A DNA stretch of 64,000 nucleotides from Ampullaceana balthica (Eukaryota; Mollusca; Gastropoda; Lymnaeidae): assembly GCA_944989445.1 (NCBI GenBank), contig CALYLW010000017.1:2428001-2492000 (forward strand). Reading direction: 5' to 3'. Under the pieces are notes generated by a model. The model saw nothing but the letters and a program-made list of their open reading frames with translations. It ran no database searches and was not told where the DNA came from. The position numbers and the translations under genes were made by a program. How positions within the stretch are numbered: the stretch's first letter is position 1; each line of letters begins with the position of its first letter. Positions 28,801 through 40,512 of the stretch are shown one piece after another.

Positions 28801-31431
28801 ATAGACTAGACTATGCCGTTCCAAAAATTAAAAAAATGGCCATTCATTTAATCTTGACTGATCATTAACAGATTCTTGATATTAAATAATAAGTATAAGA
28901 AATTTGGTTCTCAAACAAATTTGTTACTGTTATGTCTTACTGAAGTTGCTCCTTATTTTGAGTATTCCCAACCAATTAGTGAACAGAGTCCACTGTTATT
29001 AATTATAGAATCCGATACTATAGTAGTGCTAGTGCTAGCCTTATGGCCAGCCAATAATATAATAGACTAAATAACTTACACTTTGTGAGAAGGGTCGTTT
29101 GAATTTGGACATTTTCAAAATGTTCCCTTTAAGCTGTGCAGCTGCGCAGATATCTGACCAATGCCGCACAGCAGTTTGGGATTAGCGCAGCAAATTTGGT
29201 AAAATATTGCACAAAAAATATATGAAGATGCTGTGCAACTTTGCACACAAGTTTTTTTACTTTGCACACGGAATGACGAACTTTAGAGTTAGAGGGAACA
29301 TTGGGTCTGAACTGTGTTTTTTTATGTCTAAAATTTGTAGCCTGTTATGAAACATTTGCATTTTTTAAAACACAACACACTATTATTTTTGAATTGATGT
29401 AATTTGTTATAACTAATAACTATTCAAAATTGGGTGTGTGATGTTGTGGAGGACATGAATTTGTAAGAAAGGTGACGAGAGAGAGGAGGAAAGTGCAACT
29501 GGCCTACCAAATGAAAATGCTGGCTTACTGTGGTTTGTGGCCTACCCACTTAAACAATTAATAATTCTATAAAAATTTACTGTGTTTTATCATTACATAA
29601 ACACAATGGAATGACTTAAATTGTAGTCTGCTATCTATACAGCCTGACCACTAGGCTTCGTGGCAGTGGTTGAATTTCCTGGGTGGAAAAAAGAGGCAAA
29701 GAAGAAAATATAATGCCCTATAAGTTTTCAACAGTTAAGTGATAAGATTTGCCCCCCTGCTTCAAACAGGACAAAAGTAGAGTTCCAACAGCCGCTTATT
29801 GATTGGTCAAATTTAAAGCATGCCAGCTATATTTGAATACTGAAAAACTAATTTCTGTTCTTTCACCTTCTACCTACTCAAAGGTTAGAGAGAAAGAGAG
29901 ATGTGCCCCTCTTGTGACAGTTCTCTGATTAACAATTTCCATATTATGTACGCATAAGTCATAAGAGACCTAACTAAGTAAGGGGTGTGATACATATGAT
30001 TTTTCCATATGGAATGGGTCGCACCTTGGGCAATACATGAGAACTGATAGAAGCTTAGATAACTAATATTTTTTTCTGTATAATCATTTTAAATTCCATG
30101 GTCATTGATGCATTCATTCTCTAAAGCCATGAGCATGTAATGACGAAAATCTTCATGATTTTGAAAGTTCATCATTAAAGTATAGAAAAGTCATAATTTA
30201 TAATTTTCATATATTTTCAGTGTCGATTTGTTACCAAGTATAGACATTGTGATGGTAAATTAAGTGTAAAAGTTACAGATGACAAAGTTGTAAGTGAATT
30301 TAAAAATAATAGTAAAAATATATAAGAGTGAGATTCATCAAATTTTGTCCCAACATATCCATGCAAAAAAGATGATTTAAAAAAATGATAAATCTAAATA
30401 GTTTCTATTGACTTTGGCAGTGATGGTATTCATATCAAATATCAATGCTAATCTTATTCCCTGCCTCATGGAATTACTTTCAAATTTTTTGTTTAAAAAT
30501 TATTTTAAAAACTCAAAGTAAATATGGAAGTAGAAATGTTAATGTGTTATAAATGTTTTGTTTTTTTTGTTTTCTGGGTACAGGAGCAACATTTATTACA
30601 CTGGGTCTATCCATTTTTAAGACTTTATCTATTTAAAAAATAACAACTAAATATTTATTTTTATAATGAATATTTCAACATTTTCAAATTTAGGGAAAAT
30701 AAAAAAGGGGAACCTAAACTTGAAGAAACACACAATTTAAATCTTTATCAAACTTTTAACATCCAATTGAAGTCTCTAAATATTTTTGTGAAGCAATTTT
30801 ATTTTTGTCACCAAATTCAAAATATTGGTTTAAAAAATATGTATTTTAAACTTTTTTTAATGCTTTTCTAAAGTATAAAGGAAAATTAATTATTTTAAAA
30901 TTATTTTTATTAAGTTATAAATCCTCATTATTATGAATACAGGTAATTATTAATTAAATTTTGTAAACAAATTTAAGGTTAATGGTTCAAATTTTTTTTG
31001 ACTTAGCTGATATTCAATTATGAATTACTAGTTTAGCTCATTCTTTTGTAACAAACATTTGCATGTTATTGTTATCCATCTACTTACAGATATTGTTAGC
31101 TTACTTGGTTGATGATTGTAGCTATTGTTTTTAGATAACTCTTGGTCATTTATTTTGTCATTTTTAAAACAATATAATATAATATATAATTAATACCAAT
31201 ACATTTTTACAAAGGGGTTGCAATTTTCAGTTTCAGTGATTGAGTGAGAATATTGAAATTTATGTTCTTACAGTGTTAATACTAATGTGTTGAATTTGCA
31301 CTGTCATTAATTTCATTTCTCTCTTTATGTTTCAGTGTTTGCAATATAGAACAGAACACGCACAAGATGTTAAAAAATTAGAAAAATTAACTGGTCATCT
31401 CATGCGGCATATGGCATCTAAGGAAAAATAA
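25814..31431 (+). CDS. SRP9: SRP9, signal recognition particle 9 kDa protein, complete, 3 exons
   Basis: SRP9 pairs with SRP14 on the Alu domain of SRP RNA and slows translation of signal-peptide-bearing chains in the cytoplasm. Exons are 25814-25885, 30221-30289 and 31336-31431; every junction is phase 0, giving 78 residues. The protein begins MTYFTSWEEFAKAAERLYLA, continues KCRFVTKYRHCDGKLSVKVT and ends with the helix YRTEHAQDVKKLEKLTGHLM. These match human SRP9 (SWEEFSRAAEKLYLADP, KYRHSDGNLCVKVTDD, AQDVKKIEK) region by region. It is a few residues shorter than human SRP9, lacking the tail after the last helix. An AATAAA lies 93 bases past the stop. The start was chosen as the only ATG fitting the family N-terminus. 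Confidence 0.96.
25948..26051. repeat. GC-rich palindromic array, left
   Basis: Three units built on ACACCGCGGCGGTGCACC or ACACCGCCGCGGTGTACC, joined by CTAGCTAAACC and TTGGCCTAGGT. Similar units recur at 27888-27979. Confidence 0.8.
26255..26315 (+). repeat. tRNA-like SINE fragment
   Basis: A GCGGTTACGTAGGTGGTGTC segment precedes the good B box GGGTTCGAATCTC, followed by a T-rich tail. Too short and irregular for a tRNA gene. Confidence 0.4.
26575..26710 (-). mobile_element. Degenerate CR1-like LINE 3' fragment
   Basis: Aligns with the 3' coding end of the copies at 28317-28556 and 47863-48486 (CGACCCATTCCATACCCAAA, GTTTGTTCTTGCATACGG) but is heavily diverged. Confidence 0.65.
27025..27165. 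repeat. Degenerate MITE of the 17635 family
   Basis: G-run rich segment with TGTGACGTCATATTGAAAA and an end reading GACGTTATTTATGGACAT, related to the ends of 17635-17862. Confidence 0.45.
27888..27979. repeat. GC-rich palindromic array, right
   Basis: Carries ACCGCGGTGTACCTAGCC, TTCACCGCCGCGGTGTTTCC and TTGGCTAGGTTC, the same building blocks as the array 1.9 kb upstream. Confidence 0.78.
28146..28240 (-). mobile_element. SINE 3' fragment
   Basis: GGCAAGTGATGCAGCGTTCA matches the shared SINE tail seen at 12330-12444 and 60883-61087 (minus orientation). Confidence 0.6.
28239..28556 (-). mobile_element. CR1-like LINE 3' end, truncated
   Basis: Encodes the last ~80 residues of a non-LTR reverse transcriptase (IIHKAINSNLEIQHKDNLIQ to STFKSLIKMQD), then a 3' UTR with ACAGACGCTCCTTCTATACA and a (TATCT)n tail. 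Nearly identical to 48241-48562. A second copy of the UTR piece is at 28113-28146. Confidence 0.88.
28556..28665 (-). mobile_element. SINE fragment
   Basis: On the minus strand it has the B box GGGTTCGAATCC and CACCCAGCTCCGAATGGGTA, the core motif shared with 20834-21112. It abuts the 5' truncation of the LINE fragment. Confidence 0.65.
29119..29303. mobile_element. hAT-like MITE (AATGTTCCC family), copy 1
   Basis: Ends AATGTTCCCTTTAAGCTG and TTAGAGGGAACATTG. The interior has CTGTGCAACTTTGCACAC and a GCCGCACAGCAG-type block, as in copies at 34450-34642 and 49005-49168. Confidence 0.75.
30221..30289 (+). CDS. SRP9: SRP9 exon 2
   Basis: Twenty-three codons (CRFVTKYRHC to TDDKV) between TATTTTCAG and GTAAGT. 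This is the beta-sheet region contacting RNA. Confidence 0.95.
30290..31335 (+). other. SRP9 intron 2
   Basis: Very AT-rich, nothing recognised. Confidence 0.8.
31336..31431 (+). CDS. SRP9: SRP9 exon 3 and stop
   Basis: Thirty-one codons plus TAA after ATGTTTCAG: CLQYRTEHAQDVKKLEK and the C-terminal helix ending MASKEK. Confidence 0.95.
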   Translation, partial: CLQYRTEHAQDVKKLEKLTGHLMRHMASKEK

Positions 31432-31523
31432 GACTATCCATGATTAGTTTCTCCTTTTATAAAAATAATAGCTCTGATTTTTTTCTATATTGGTGGATTG
31501 TTTGTGGCATTTTAAATTAAAAA

Positions 31524-31529
31524 AATAAA
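31524..31529 (+). other. SRP9 polyadenylation signal
   Basis: AATAAA 93 bases downstream of the stop, followed by a T-rich stretch. Confidence 0.65.
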
Positions 31530-31586
31530 TCAATTTTTCTTTGGTCTTTCATGTATTTTAAAGAATTTCTTTTTTTTAAAAAAATT

Positions 31587-31865
31587 TTAATATAAAAAAA
31601 TTATAGATAAAATCCTTAAAATACTAAAACTGCATGTACTGGTATCGTATATATGATATATATATATATGGCAACCGTCCGTCCTCATGAGACGATGGCG
31701 TGTACTCCTGCTCGTCTGCCCCCCTCCCCTTTCTCCTGGCCCTTCACTCAAAGCTACGAGGGATGCTTCGGCGACATGAATGCCCTCACGCACTTTTGCC
31801 CGCCAGGAGGTGCGCTCCTCGGCAATGGTCTCCCACGTATTATGGTCTATCTGTGCCAATGACAT
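31587..31865 (-). mobile_element. Possible non-LTR retrotransposon C-terminal remnant
   Basis: A 92-codon frame, GC-rich in an AT-rich region, with IDHNTWETIAEERTSWRAKV, which resembles C-terminal linker regions of LINE polyproteins. Weak call. Confidence 0.3.
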
Positions 31866-32333
31866 GTCTTTCTAGTATCATATTCATAGTGAAAATATGC
31901 TTCGACTCATATTTCTGTAGGCAGCTACATTAAGACTCATGTTATTTCAGAACTCTTAAAAATAGAAATAGCATACTGGTATCCTCATGTCAGGAAGAAA
32001 ATTAACATGTAAAAATTAATGAGTTTTGAGACTTTCACTCTTGCTCACTAATGGTTTTGAGGCAAAGAAATAAAATGGACAGACCTGACCCTGATTTTAC
32101 ATAAGTCATAAATGCAATGCAACACAAGATGGGTGTTTATTATTAACTATAAACATTTGAAATTTAAATTGTTTTAATGGACAGTCAATCATTTTTATGG
32201 CAACATTGAATAATCTTCATTTCTAATGCATTGTATTGTAAACAATGATTTGAAACAAATAATTGGTATGAATATATTTAATGTTGCAAAAATATACAAG
32301 CTTATGAAATTTCATGCCAACAAAAAATAATAT

Positions 32334-33014
32334 CCCCAAAATATTATTAATAATACGAACATTCCTTACTTATTGACAATAATCTGAGGAATTATATTTC
32401 AAACAAAAATTGTATATGGTTATTAAAAAGTCAGATAGATTAGCTGTCTGTATGTCAATTACCGTATATACTCGCTCTGTAGCCCGATCGTTCATAATCT
32501 GACACCCCCCCCTCCTCCCCACTTATGGAAGAGAATAGTATTAAAAGTGTGTAACCCGCTCGTAAGCTGACCCCAAAAAATAATAGGACTTTGTAAACAA
32601 AATGGTACAATTTTTTTTTAACTACGAGCCAAATGGGTCATTATGATTGTTTACTTTGTACTACCTATCTTTGTCTTTGTGCTCTTTGTTAGGCAAAAGT
32701 TACCGGTATGTTTTTCTTTGGTAAACAGTGGCATAATGCACCTACATTAAAATTCGTTGTTGAAAACAAAATTTGTACGAAAATGTATTAAAACATTCAC
32801 AAATTAAATAAAATGATTAAATGGGGTAAGTGTAGATGTTTAATAATATTTTTTAGCTTCTGTTAGAGCAGTCGAATCTTGTAGAATGTAGAAAAGGACC
32901 TTGATGATTCTTGGTGTTATTGTAGATTTTGTCCAAAAAGGTCGGCTTTAGAACGGTTATATACGGTACATGTAAAACAATTAACCCCAATCATTAAACT
33001 TCAACTGTCAACTT
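32334..33014. repeat. Duplicated segment, copy 1, split by MITE
   Basis: Flanks (32334-32461 and 32967-33014) match 33182-33355 continuously, for example AATCTGAGGAATTATAT and GATTAGCTGTCTGTATGTCA. The MITE at 32462-32966 interrupts it. Confidence 0.85.
32462..32966. mobile_element. Tc1/mariner-type MITE with CCGTATATA termini
   Basis: Termini CCGTATATACTCGC and its counterpart GGTTATATACGG, flanked by TA. The unoccupied site is preserved at 33308-33309. Relatives: 54264-54700 and 55240-55434. Confidence 0.88.
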
Positions 33015-33181
33015 TAACCTTCATTTCAATGATTTCCAAAAGTGTAAGAATTGTATACACTGAAATGACGAGTCTGATAACTCAAAATCAATCATTACCT
33101 AACAGACTAACACTAAATATATTATAAGTGACCAGATGTAATGGGATTTTCTTGAAAGTCAAATTTACATGAGATGAAATC

Positions 33182-33355
33182 TCCAAAATATTATTAACAA
33201 TACGAACATTCCTTTCTCATGGACAATAATCTGAGGAATTATATTGCAAACAAAAAATTGTATATGGTTAACACAAAGTAAGATAGATTAGCTGTCTGTA
33301 TGTCAATTACATGTAAAACAATTAACCCCTATCATTAAAATTCAACTGTCAACTT
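33182..33355. repeat. Duplicated segment, copy 2 (empty site)
   Basis: Uninterrupted version of 32334-33014, reading GTCAATTACATGTAAAAC across the point where copy 1 holds the MITE. Confidence 0.87.
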
Positions 33356-34449
33356 AAATAACCTTTATAGTTTATATAGATCTAAAATTATCTTTTTTAA
33401 AAATAATAATTTTCTTAAAAAATTTTAAGATGATTTTTATTTTCAATTTTGGAACGCAAAAAAAAATAAATGAAGAAGAGCATATAAACCCAAAGAGATT
33501 TATAAGTAAGATAAGCCACAGCAATGTTAGATGGCACAGAGAGGGCATATAAAGTTGCACATAAAAATATATGTATTGGTGAATTTTTAAAAAAAGTAAG
33601 TAATAGTAATGCTCTAATTTCACTTCAGCAAGAATATATACTGGTAGTTTTAATCTTATTCAGTGTTCCTTAAATTGAAATGCACATATTAACGAAGGAT
33701 GAGCAAAGCTTATTGCGTGATATGTTGTAGAATTTCATTGTCGCAGCTGTGAGGGAAAAGAACCAATACCGCTAAAATCAATTTATAAAATTGAAACGGG
33801 ATCCCTAAAATGTAACCTTAAATTTATTTAAATTTGAGAACTCTTGTTTGAATCCCCTACAATTACTGTTATGATATTATGGTTTTTTCAAAGGGAACAA
33901 TTACAATCACCGACAATCTAAATACATTCATTCTTCCATTAATCACACCAACATACCCTTGTAATAATTTATAGCACCTAGAGTTTAGAAACAAATTACA
34001 TAATATGATTCATTAGTATAAATAAGTGAACTACATTTCTTTTTTCCAATTCAAAAGCTATTCTTTACAGAATATTTCTTATTAACAAAAAAAGAATATA
34101 TTATAACTGTTGCTTAAATCAAGATCTGAAAAATTACTAAAATAAAATCAATATCTTAAAACAATTCACTTAAGTTATCACCTAGCTATCAAATCATAAA
34201 ATAACTAACTCAAGATGTTATTAGAAAAAGAAAATAATACAAGTAGATAGCTTTTTATAAATTTAAATGCGAGGTACCACTTAATAGCAATAAAATAACA
34301 CATGCGCTGAGTGTAACTTTGATAGCTGGTGGTAAATGCTGCGTTTAACTATTATACTTGCACATCCACCAAAATTTAAAATAACCCTGGGCTGTGAGGT
34401 TTATCCTAACCTCTCATTTGGGCCCTCATGCATGATGTGGATCGTGACC

Positions 34450-34642
34450 AATCTTCCCTCTAACGTTCCTTGGTCTTTATGCAAAATTTAAAAATTCATG
34501 TTCAAAGTTGCACAGCACCTATTTTTTCAGCATAATTTTACATTACAAAAACACAGATATCAAAATTTGCTGCACGGTAAATCTAAACTGCTGCTTGGCA
34601 TTGGTCAGATGTCAGCGTGGCCTAACAGCTTAAGGGAACATT
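34450..34642. mobile_element. hAT-like MITE (AATGTTCCC family), copy 2
   Basis: Diverged copy with ends CAATCTTCCCTCTAACG and AAGGGAACATTG. Candidate flanking duplication ATCGTGAC/CTTGTGAC (6 of 8). Confidence 0.7.
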
Positions 34643-35661
34643 GCTTGTGACCAACATGTGACAGGATGTAATATGTAATTTTTCCATCAACTGTGTCCTG
34701 TATTGGCCACGCCCAATGCAACCCACTCATTTTGAATTGATTAAGAGATCATATAGGTTCTTAGTTATTTTACAGGCCTATCTGATCACTTTAACTAATG
34801 ATCTACAGTTCTTAAACCAACGTTCTTATATTCTAAAATAATTTTATACCTTTTTTTTTCACATTAAGAGCAAAATTAGTTAGCATTTTTTACAGCACTT
34901 AATTTATTTCAATTAAGACAATCACCTACAATAAAAATGGTTTTAGTTTTAGTCTGTTTAATCCCACATGAATTTTTATTTCAAAATAGAACTTTAAATT
35001 AAAAAAATATATATTTTGGTTTTATTTTGCAATTCTAAACTTCATGTGTCCATTTTTTAAACAATGTGAAGCAGGAAAATCAAGATCACAAAAATGTTGA
35101 CAAAAATTAAAAATAATATGTACATTGTTTATCAATGTCATGATTTTCAATGTTAAAAAAAGTAATTTTTTAAAATGAATTTTGTCTTTAAAATATTTAC
35201 AGGGACCAAAAAAAAACCCTACCTTCTAAAAGAGTATACACATAATTTATAATGCTTTTTTTGGTTTTGTAACTAAGAAAGAAATCTGCTTGAAATTTTC
35301 ATACTAAGCAGTTCCTGTAAGAGTAAGAGCATTGTTCAAATGCAGAATCAAGTTATTTCTAGTATATCTTAATGATTGAAATGACAAGCTCTTGTAGAAA
35401 GTCTATACTGGCACTAACATAGTAATACCCGGTATTTATATATTTATTGACATTAAAGTACAAAATATTGTGGTCTAGGGTTACTAATTTCAGTAATACT
35501 TAACTGACCAAACATTTCGGGCAACAAAAGCTTTACCAAACTTAATTTATATTTTCTAAGTTCCTTTAAAATTCTTTAAAAGTTTTTCGCTTGTTTAAAA
35601 TAAATTTTTGTCCATCAAAAACTCTGTCAGGCATTGTGTGTTTGGTCCTTAAAAGTTTATT

Positions 35662-35829
35662 TTACAGTTGTGGAGCTTTAAAAATCATGACATAACTTGT
35701 TAACCACCACATCAGCAAAGGCTGTGCTAAAGACACTGACAGAATAAGGTACAGACTACGCTTTGCTCCCCCTTTAACAAAACCCTCATTGTCTTGTTGG
35801 GGCATGACTTGAACTTTCAATGTGCGCAT
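35662..35829 (-). CDS. YIF1: YIF1 exon 9 and stop
   Basis: Encodes [17 protein letters not shown] and the last membrane segment [18 protein letters not shown], ending APQL-TAA. An AATAAA overlaps the bases right after the stop. Confidence 0.95.
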   Translation of the reverse strand: MRTLKVQVMPQQDNEGFVKGGAKRSLYLILSVSLAQPLLMWWLTSYVMIFKAPQL

Positions 35830-38800
35830 CTGAAAATATTCAATAGAAGTAAATAGGAATATTTGATAAAAACTGTTTAATTTTAAAAATAAGTTTTCAG
35901 AATCACAGAACGTCTAAAAATATACAAATAAGAGAAGATACAAACTCTTTAACATCTGGTCTAATGAAATAGAATAGGAAATACTATGCCTGTTTAGACA
36001 ATCAAAATCAATTTTATGTACATGTCAAAAATAAATAAAATGCTACAAAACGTTAATGACATTCATATTAAGCTTACCAAAAAAAACACTAGTGAGATAC
36101 AGAACCACAACAGAACACCATAATAAACAGTGGTATTGGATGCAACTCCAGCAAGAAGACTGCAATTCATACTGTGTGGGGTATTCAAATAAAATTAATT
36201 ATTACACACATGCAGAAGGGAAAATTATTAAGTTAATTGTTTTAAAACTATTTAAAAGTAACTCCTCAACAAATAAAATGAGTTTTAACCTTGAACTAGA
36301 AAAAAAAAGGGATGTTAATAAGTTATTTTAAAAAACCTAAAACTAAATCACAACTATTTAATAATAATTGAAACAGATAGACCACCAGCTATTGAGCAAT
36401 AGACTAGCCTTACCCCACAAATTTGTATCCACAGTAGGCTATAATGTCAAGATACTTCAGGTTTGTGCTTAAGTTTAAAATGTAAAGACTTAATGTAAAA
36501 GCCACCATCTCTATTATTATCCACACCAATGCTGAACTTGCTTGAGTGCCTAACTGCTCTGGTGTAAATCTTGAAGAAAGATAATTAAAAATATTGTGTT
36601 CTTTAGTTTTAAATAAAATTAAGCACATGTCAAAAAGAAGTTTTTTTTACAATTAACTCACTAATTTAACTTTTTTATATTTATATTCCTTTTTAATGTT
36701 AAGGGCTCTAGACTGGAAAATTATGTCCATTACCTTCCCTGTGTCCCTAAAACCATTCCTGCTACCAGTATGTAAGTAACAAAAGCCATAACTGGAAGAG
36801 ACCATTGCAAAAGTTAATTCATAAATAAAATTCATAAATTAAATACATCATTCAGATGAAATAACATAAAATTTAGAAATGCATAAGAGTATTTCCGCCA
36901 ATACCTGTTATTATATATATTTTTGTGTATTAAGCCCTAGAAGAATTTTTTTTTACTAGTGACTATATTCTTAAGTGTAAAATGCTAATTTTTACAATAC
37001 TAGTTACTGAATATAAAGTTCTGTGAGGATGGCATTCTTTTGGTCAACATTTAAAAAGGGGTGAATCTATATACATATTTCACCTAAAAGGGCATGTGCA
37101 AATGAGGATGACGAATGACCCTCGCTGGGGTCGACCGATCACTGTTGGCAAGCGTAGTGGGATGAAAAGAAAAAAAAAGGGGGGGGGGTGGAGGGAACAA
37201 TTTTTCTTGCGCTAACTTGCTCCTTCACAGAATAACACGTGATTTGTAGAGTAGGGGTTATCACGTCCGCCGTGCACACGGAAAGTCCTGGGTTCAAGCC
37301 ACAGCGGGAACATTTTTTTTAATTTTTAAAAATGTTTATTTCTGCCCATTCTTTTTTCCCCTTTTTTGCAACCTTGACTAACCCTCGCTAGAGTCAGCCA
37401 ATCAGAGTTTATGGTTGGCAAGGAATGGTAGTAAAGGGTGGGGGGCAGGTATTTGAGGTATCAACAACCACAGTGCGCATGTCTCCTCGTTTAATCGCTT
37501 TTTTTTCATTACTTAGTGCTGCTGTTTGTCCCCCGTCCCACTTCTTTGAACTATCTATGACTATGATGAGCAAGTCTGTGGCGTATGGTACGCTGCGGGT
37601 CGTATCTAGTTTTAATATAACGCCCCAATTTCTCATAACTGGGAATTATATCAAAGAATTCCCACCCTGAAATCACAAAACAGATATACATGAATATACA
37701 TTATGGCTTTCAAATTATTGTGATGCCCCTTAATAAAAACAAAGAAAAGGTTAATAATTCATATAATAAGTTTTATAATAACATCAATGTCAAAAATGTT
37801 CAAATACTTAATTTAAGTGGGATTTAAATTAATAATTAACTTATCATTTTTAAGAACTATACACTGAGTGATGTGTTCCAGAAATTCTGATAGTTTTTGT
37901 GTTTTTTAAAATCTACTCACCTGGTATGTATAAATCAGGAGCATTTATTTCATATCTAGGTGCAACAGGTTCATCTTGATTATAATGTATTGACCAGTCC
38001 TGGATGATTTTTAAAAATAGTTATTTTGATGACAAACAGTTTCGGTAATATTTAAATTTAAGGTAGAATAATTTCTCAATATTTTTAATATAGAGTAATT
38101 TTTTCTGTTATATATAATAATTGGACATAAATGATTATAAAAATGATTATAAAAATACTTGCCGTATGAGTATAGGGAAAAAACAAAAGACCAAGCTTCT
38201 TCCCAACATATGCTGTGTCAACGGCAAAGTAGTACTTCAATTTTGAAGAGGTGACATAATTTTCAATCTTTGTTTGAACAATAAAATAGTAAAATCGTTA
38301 GGTTTTAAAAAATTTGAATTTTTTTTAAAATTGTCACATTTTATGAAAAATGACAATGTTTGACTAAATTAAAAAGCTATTGTTATTGTTGCCTTTTTAT
38401 AATGAAAAAAAATTTAACAATATCTATTATTCTCATTAAAAATATGTTTAAAATAAAACGTTTATTTTAGCTGAAAACACCTGAAAATATATTAAAGCAT
38501 ACACAAAAAATAGTATACAAATATGGTAAAATGAATATTTACATTCTTTTGAAATAAATCTTTGCCCTGTCCAGCTAATGTGTGGCCATACTGCATTGCC
38601 ATGTTTGCTACTGGATCATTTAAAATTTGCTGCCCTGGGAATTGCGACACTCCAGCCATTGGTCCACCAAAGCCACTTGTATTGAAACCTATGTGTTGCA
38701 ATAATATAATAGTTAAATTTTAATAAATTTCATATAGTAATCCAAAAGCACTATTAATAAGTGATGGCAAAAATCAATTACAATAATTAACTACTACTTA

Positions 38801-40465
38801 ACTGTTTTAAAATTTATTTTTAAATATATTATACATAAATTAAAAGTTCCAAAAAAAAATAAATTTTTATTCAATATTAATAATAATATTAATATAAAAT
38901 ATGCAATGACTAGCTAATTTTACACTTAGATTTGTACTCAGGAACAAAAAAATGTTGAAAGCGTGAAATTTAAGACCCATTCAAATAACTTTATTAAGGT
39001 AATTATTAAAATTTAGAATGTTCTGATAATCATCATTCACAAACTAATATAACTTTTAAATACGTCTACCATAGATGCCAATGCCAAAATAGCCGTTTAT
39101 TACAGAATTACAAAATACTAATTTTTAGTTATATTTTAGCTATAAAAAATGAAAACAACTTTTTAAATTTCAAATTTAATTTAAATTCAAATAAAAATGA
39201 ATTTGTAAAAATGTTGCCTTTTCTCTATTGAGCACTGATGCACCATAAAAATTAATCATTAATTTTAATAAATAAAAACCCTGGTAATTTAGATTGACTA
39301 AACTATCAAACTTTATTTTTAAAAATGCTCACTAAAATCAGTTAAAACAAGTTTTTAAATAGATAAACTAAAAAGTTCAATAATTTAATAACGGTACATT
39401 CAATCGATCTGAAATTTTGATACAATGCATTGTCATCTAAGATCTATCTGTGGTAAAATTTTGAGATCTCTAGAACCATCAGAAGAGGTATAATTTTACG
39501 TTGGCAGATTTGAAAAATTGTGGACAGACAAACAAACAAATCCACAGGAACGAAAGCGAGTTAATAAAACATGGTTAAAAAAATGATAAACTTAGCTGCT
39601 ATTATTAATCCAAGAAGATATCGACCAAAAAATCATAGAGCAAGAGTGAATATGAAGTTTTTAAAAACAATAGGGGACAAAGGAGGATAAAGGAAGTGTG
39701 CTCTCGTTTTTTTAGTTACACATGCTGAATGGGTTGTCAATAACTTTGATAAACCCATTGAACCATTCATTTCAATTTAGTCCAGGGGTGCCACTCACTT
39801 GAAGCTGTGAACCCTGAAATCACTTTTTAAAAATTTCTTGAATCCTGAAAATTCTTTTATAAATTTTGCAAACCCTGAAAATTTAAACATAACGAAGTGC
39901 CACTGTAATTTTCATTTTCAAACCACTTAAATCCATCTTCATTTGTGTTTTACACTTTTTACCACTTCGACAGTATTTATATCACATTCACAAAAGTTTA
40001 AAGAAATATATATATACTAGCGTATCACCAGTCAAAAATGACGGAAGTTTTCAAAATAAATACACATCAGATTAAAAAATAATGTATTACAGAACTTGCA
40101 TTTATTTTATTTATTTTTATTTGATTCATTTATTATCATATTGAACAATTTTATGCGGAACGTTCGAAAAGAGTTATATTTGGTGCAGTAATTTTGGTGC
40201 TCACTATTGAACAAATCAGCTTTACATCCAAGAAGCATTACATCCATTACGGGAATTATGTATGTTGATATATATATATATATATAAAGGGCCGTCTTAA
40301 CGCATAGGCCCGTTGGGCATTTGCCCGGGGGCCCACGAGCATAGGGGCCCCATGGGAATATGTTTATTTATATATATTATGTATATTTATTTTTTATTAT
40401 TCCTGCGGGGGAGGGGCCCACCACTATTTCTTTGCCCGGGGCCCAAAATGGTGTAAAGACGGCTC

Positions 40466-40512
<47 letters not shown>

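Larger units (their letters stand above)
25886..30220 (+). other. SRP9 intron 1 (4.3 kb)
   Basis: Contains GC-rich palindromic arrays, a tRNA-like B box, LINE and SINE fragments and a hAT-like MITE, listed separately. The rest is AT-rich. Confidence 0.8.
31866..35661. other. Intergenic region between convergent SRP9 and YIF1
   Basis: Holds the duplicated segment with a MITE insertion (32334-33355) and a hAT-like MITE at 34450-34642. The rest is AT-rich with no genes found. Confidence 0.7.
36792..37920 (-). other. YIF1 intron 5
   Basis: Mostly occupied by the composite SINE-like repeat copy B at 37065-37615. Confidence 0.8.

Noticed and set aside
31653..31933. Plus-strand frames opposite the putative LINE remnant
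   Set aside because: Shadows of a GC-rich patch; no splice or domain support.
36653..36835. 60-codon minus-strand frame as its own exon or gene
   Set aside because: The real exon (36734-36791) uses another frame; this one is a shadow.
20360..37312. Functional tRNA genes at 20360-20430 and 37243-37312
   Set aside because: Poor acceptor stems, embedded in a dispersed repeat with the same flanks in both copies.
40470..40510. Long AT microsatellites as regulatory elements
   Set aside because: Simple repeats next to element insertion points; no specific function can be supported.
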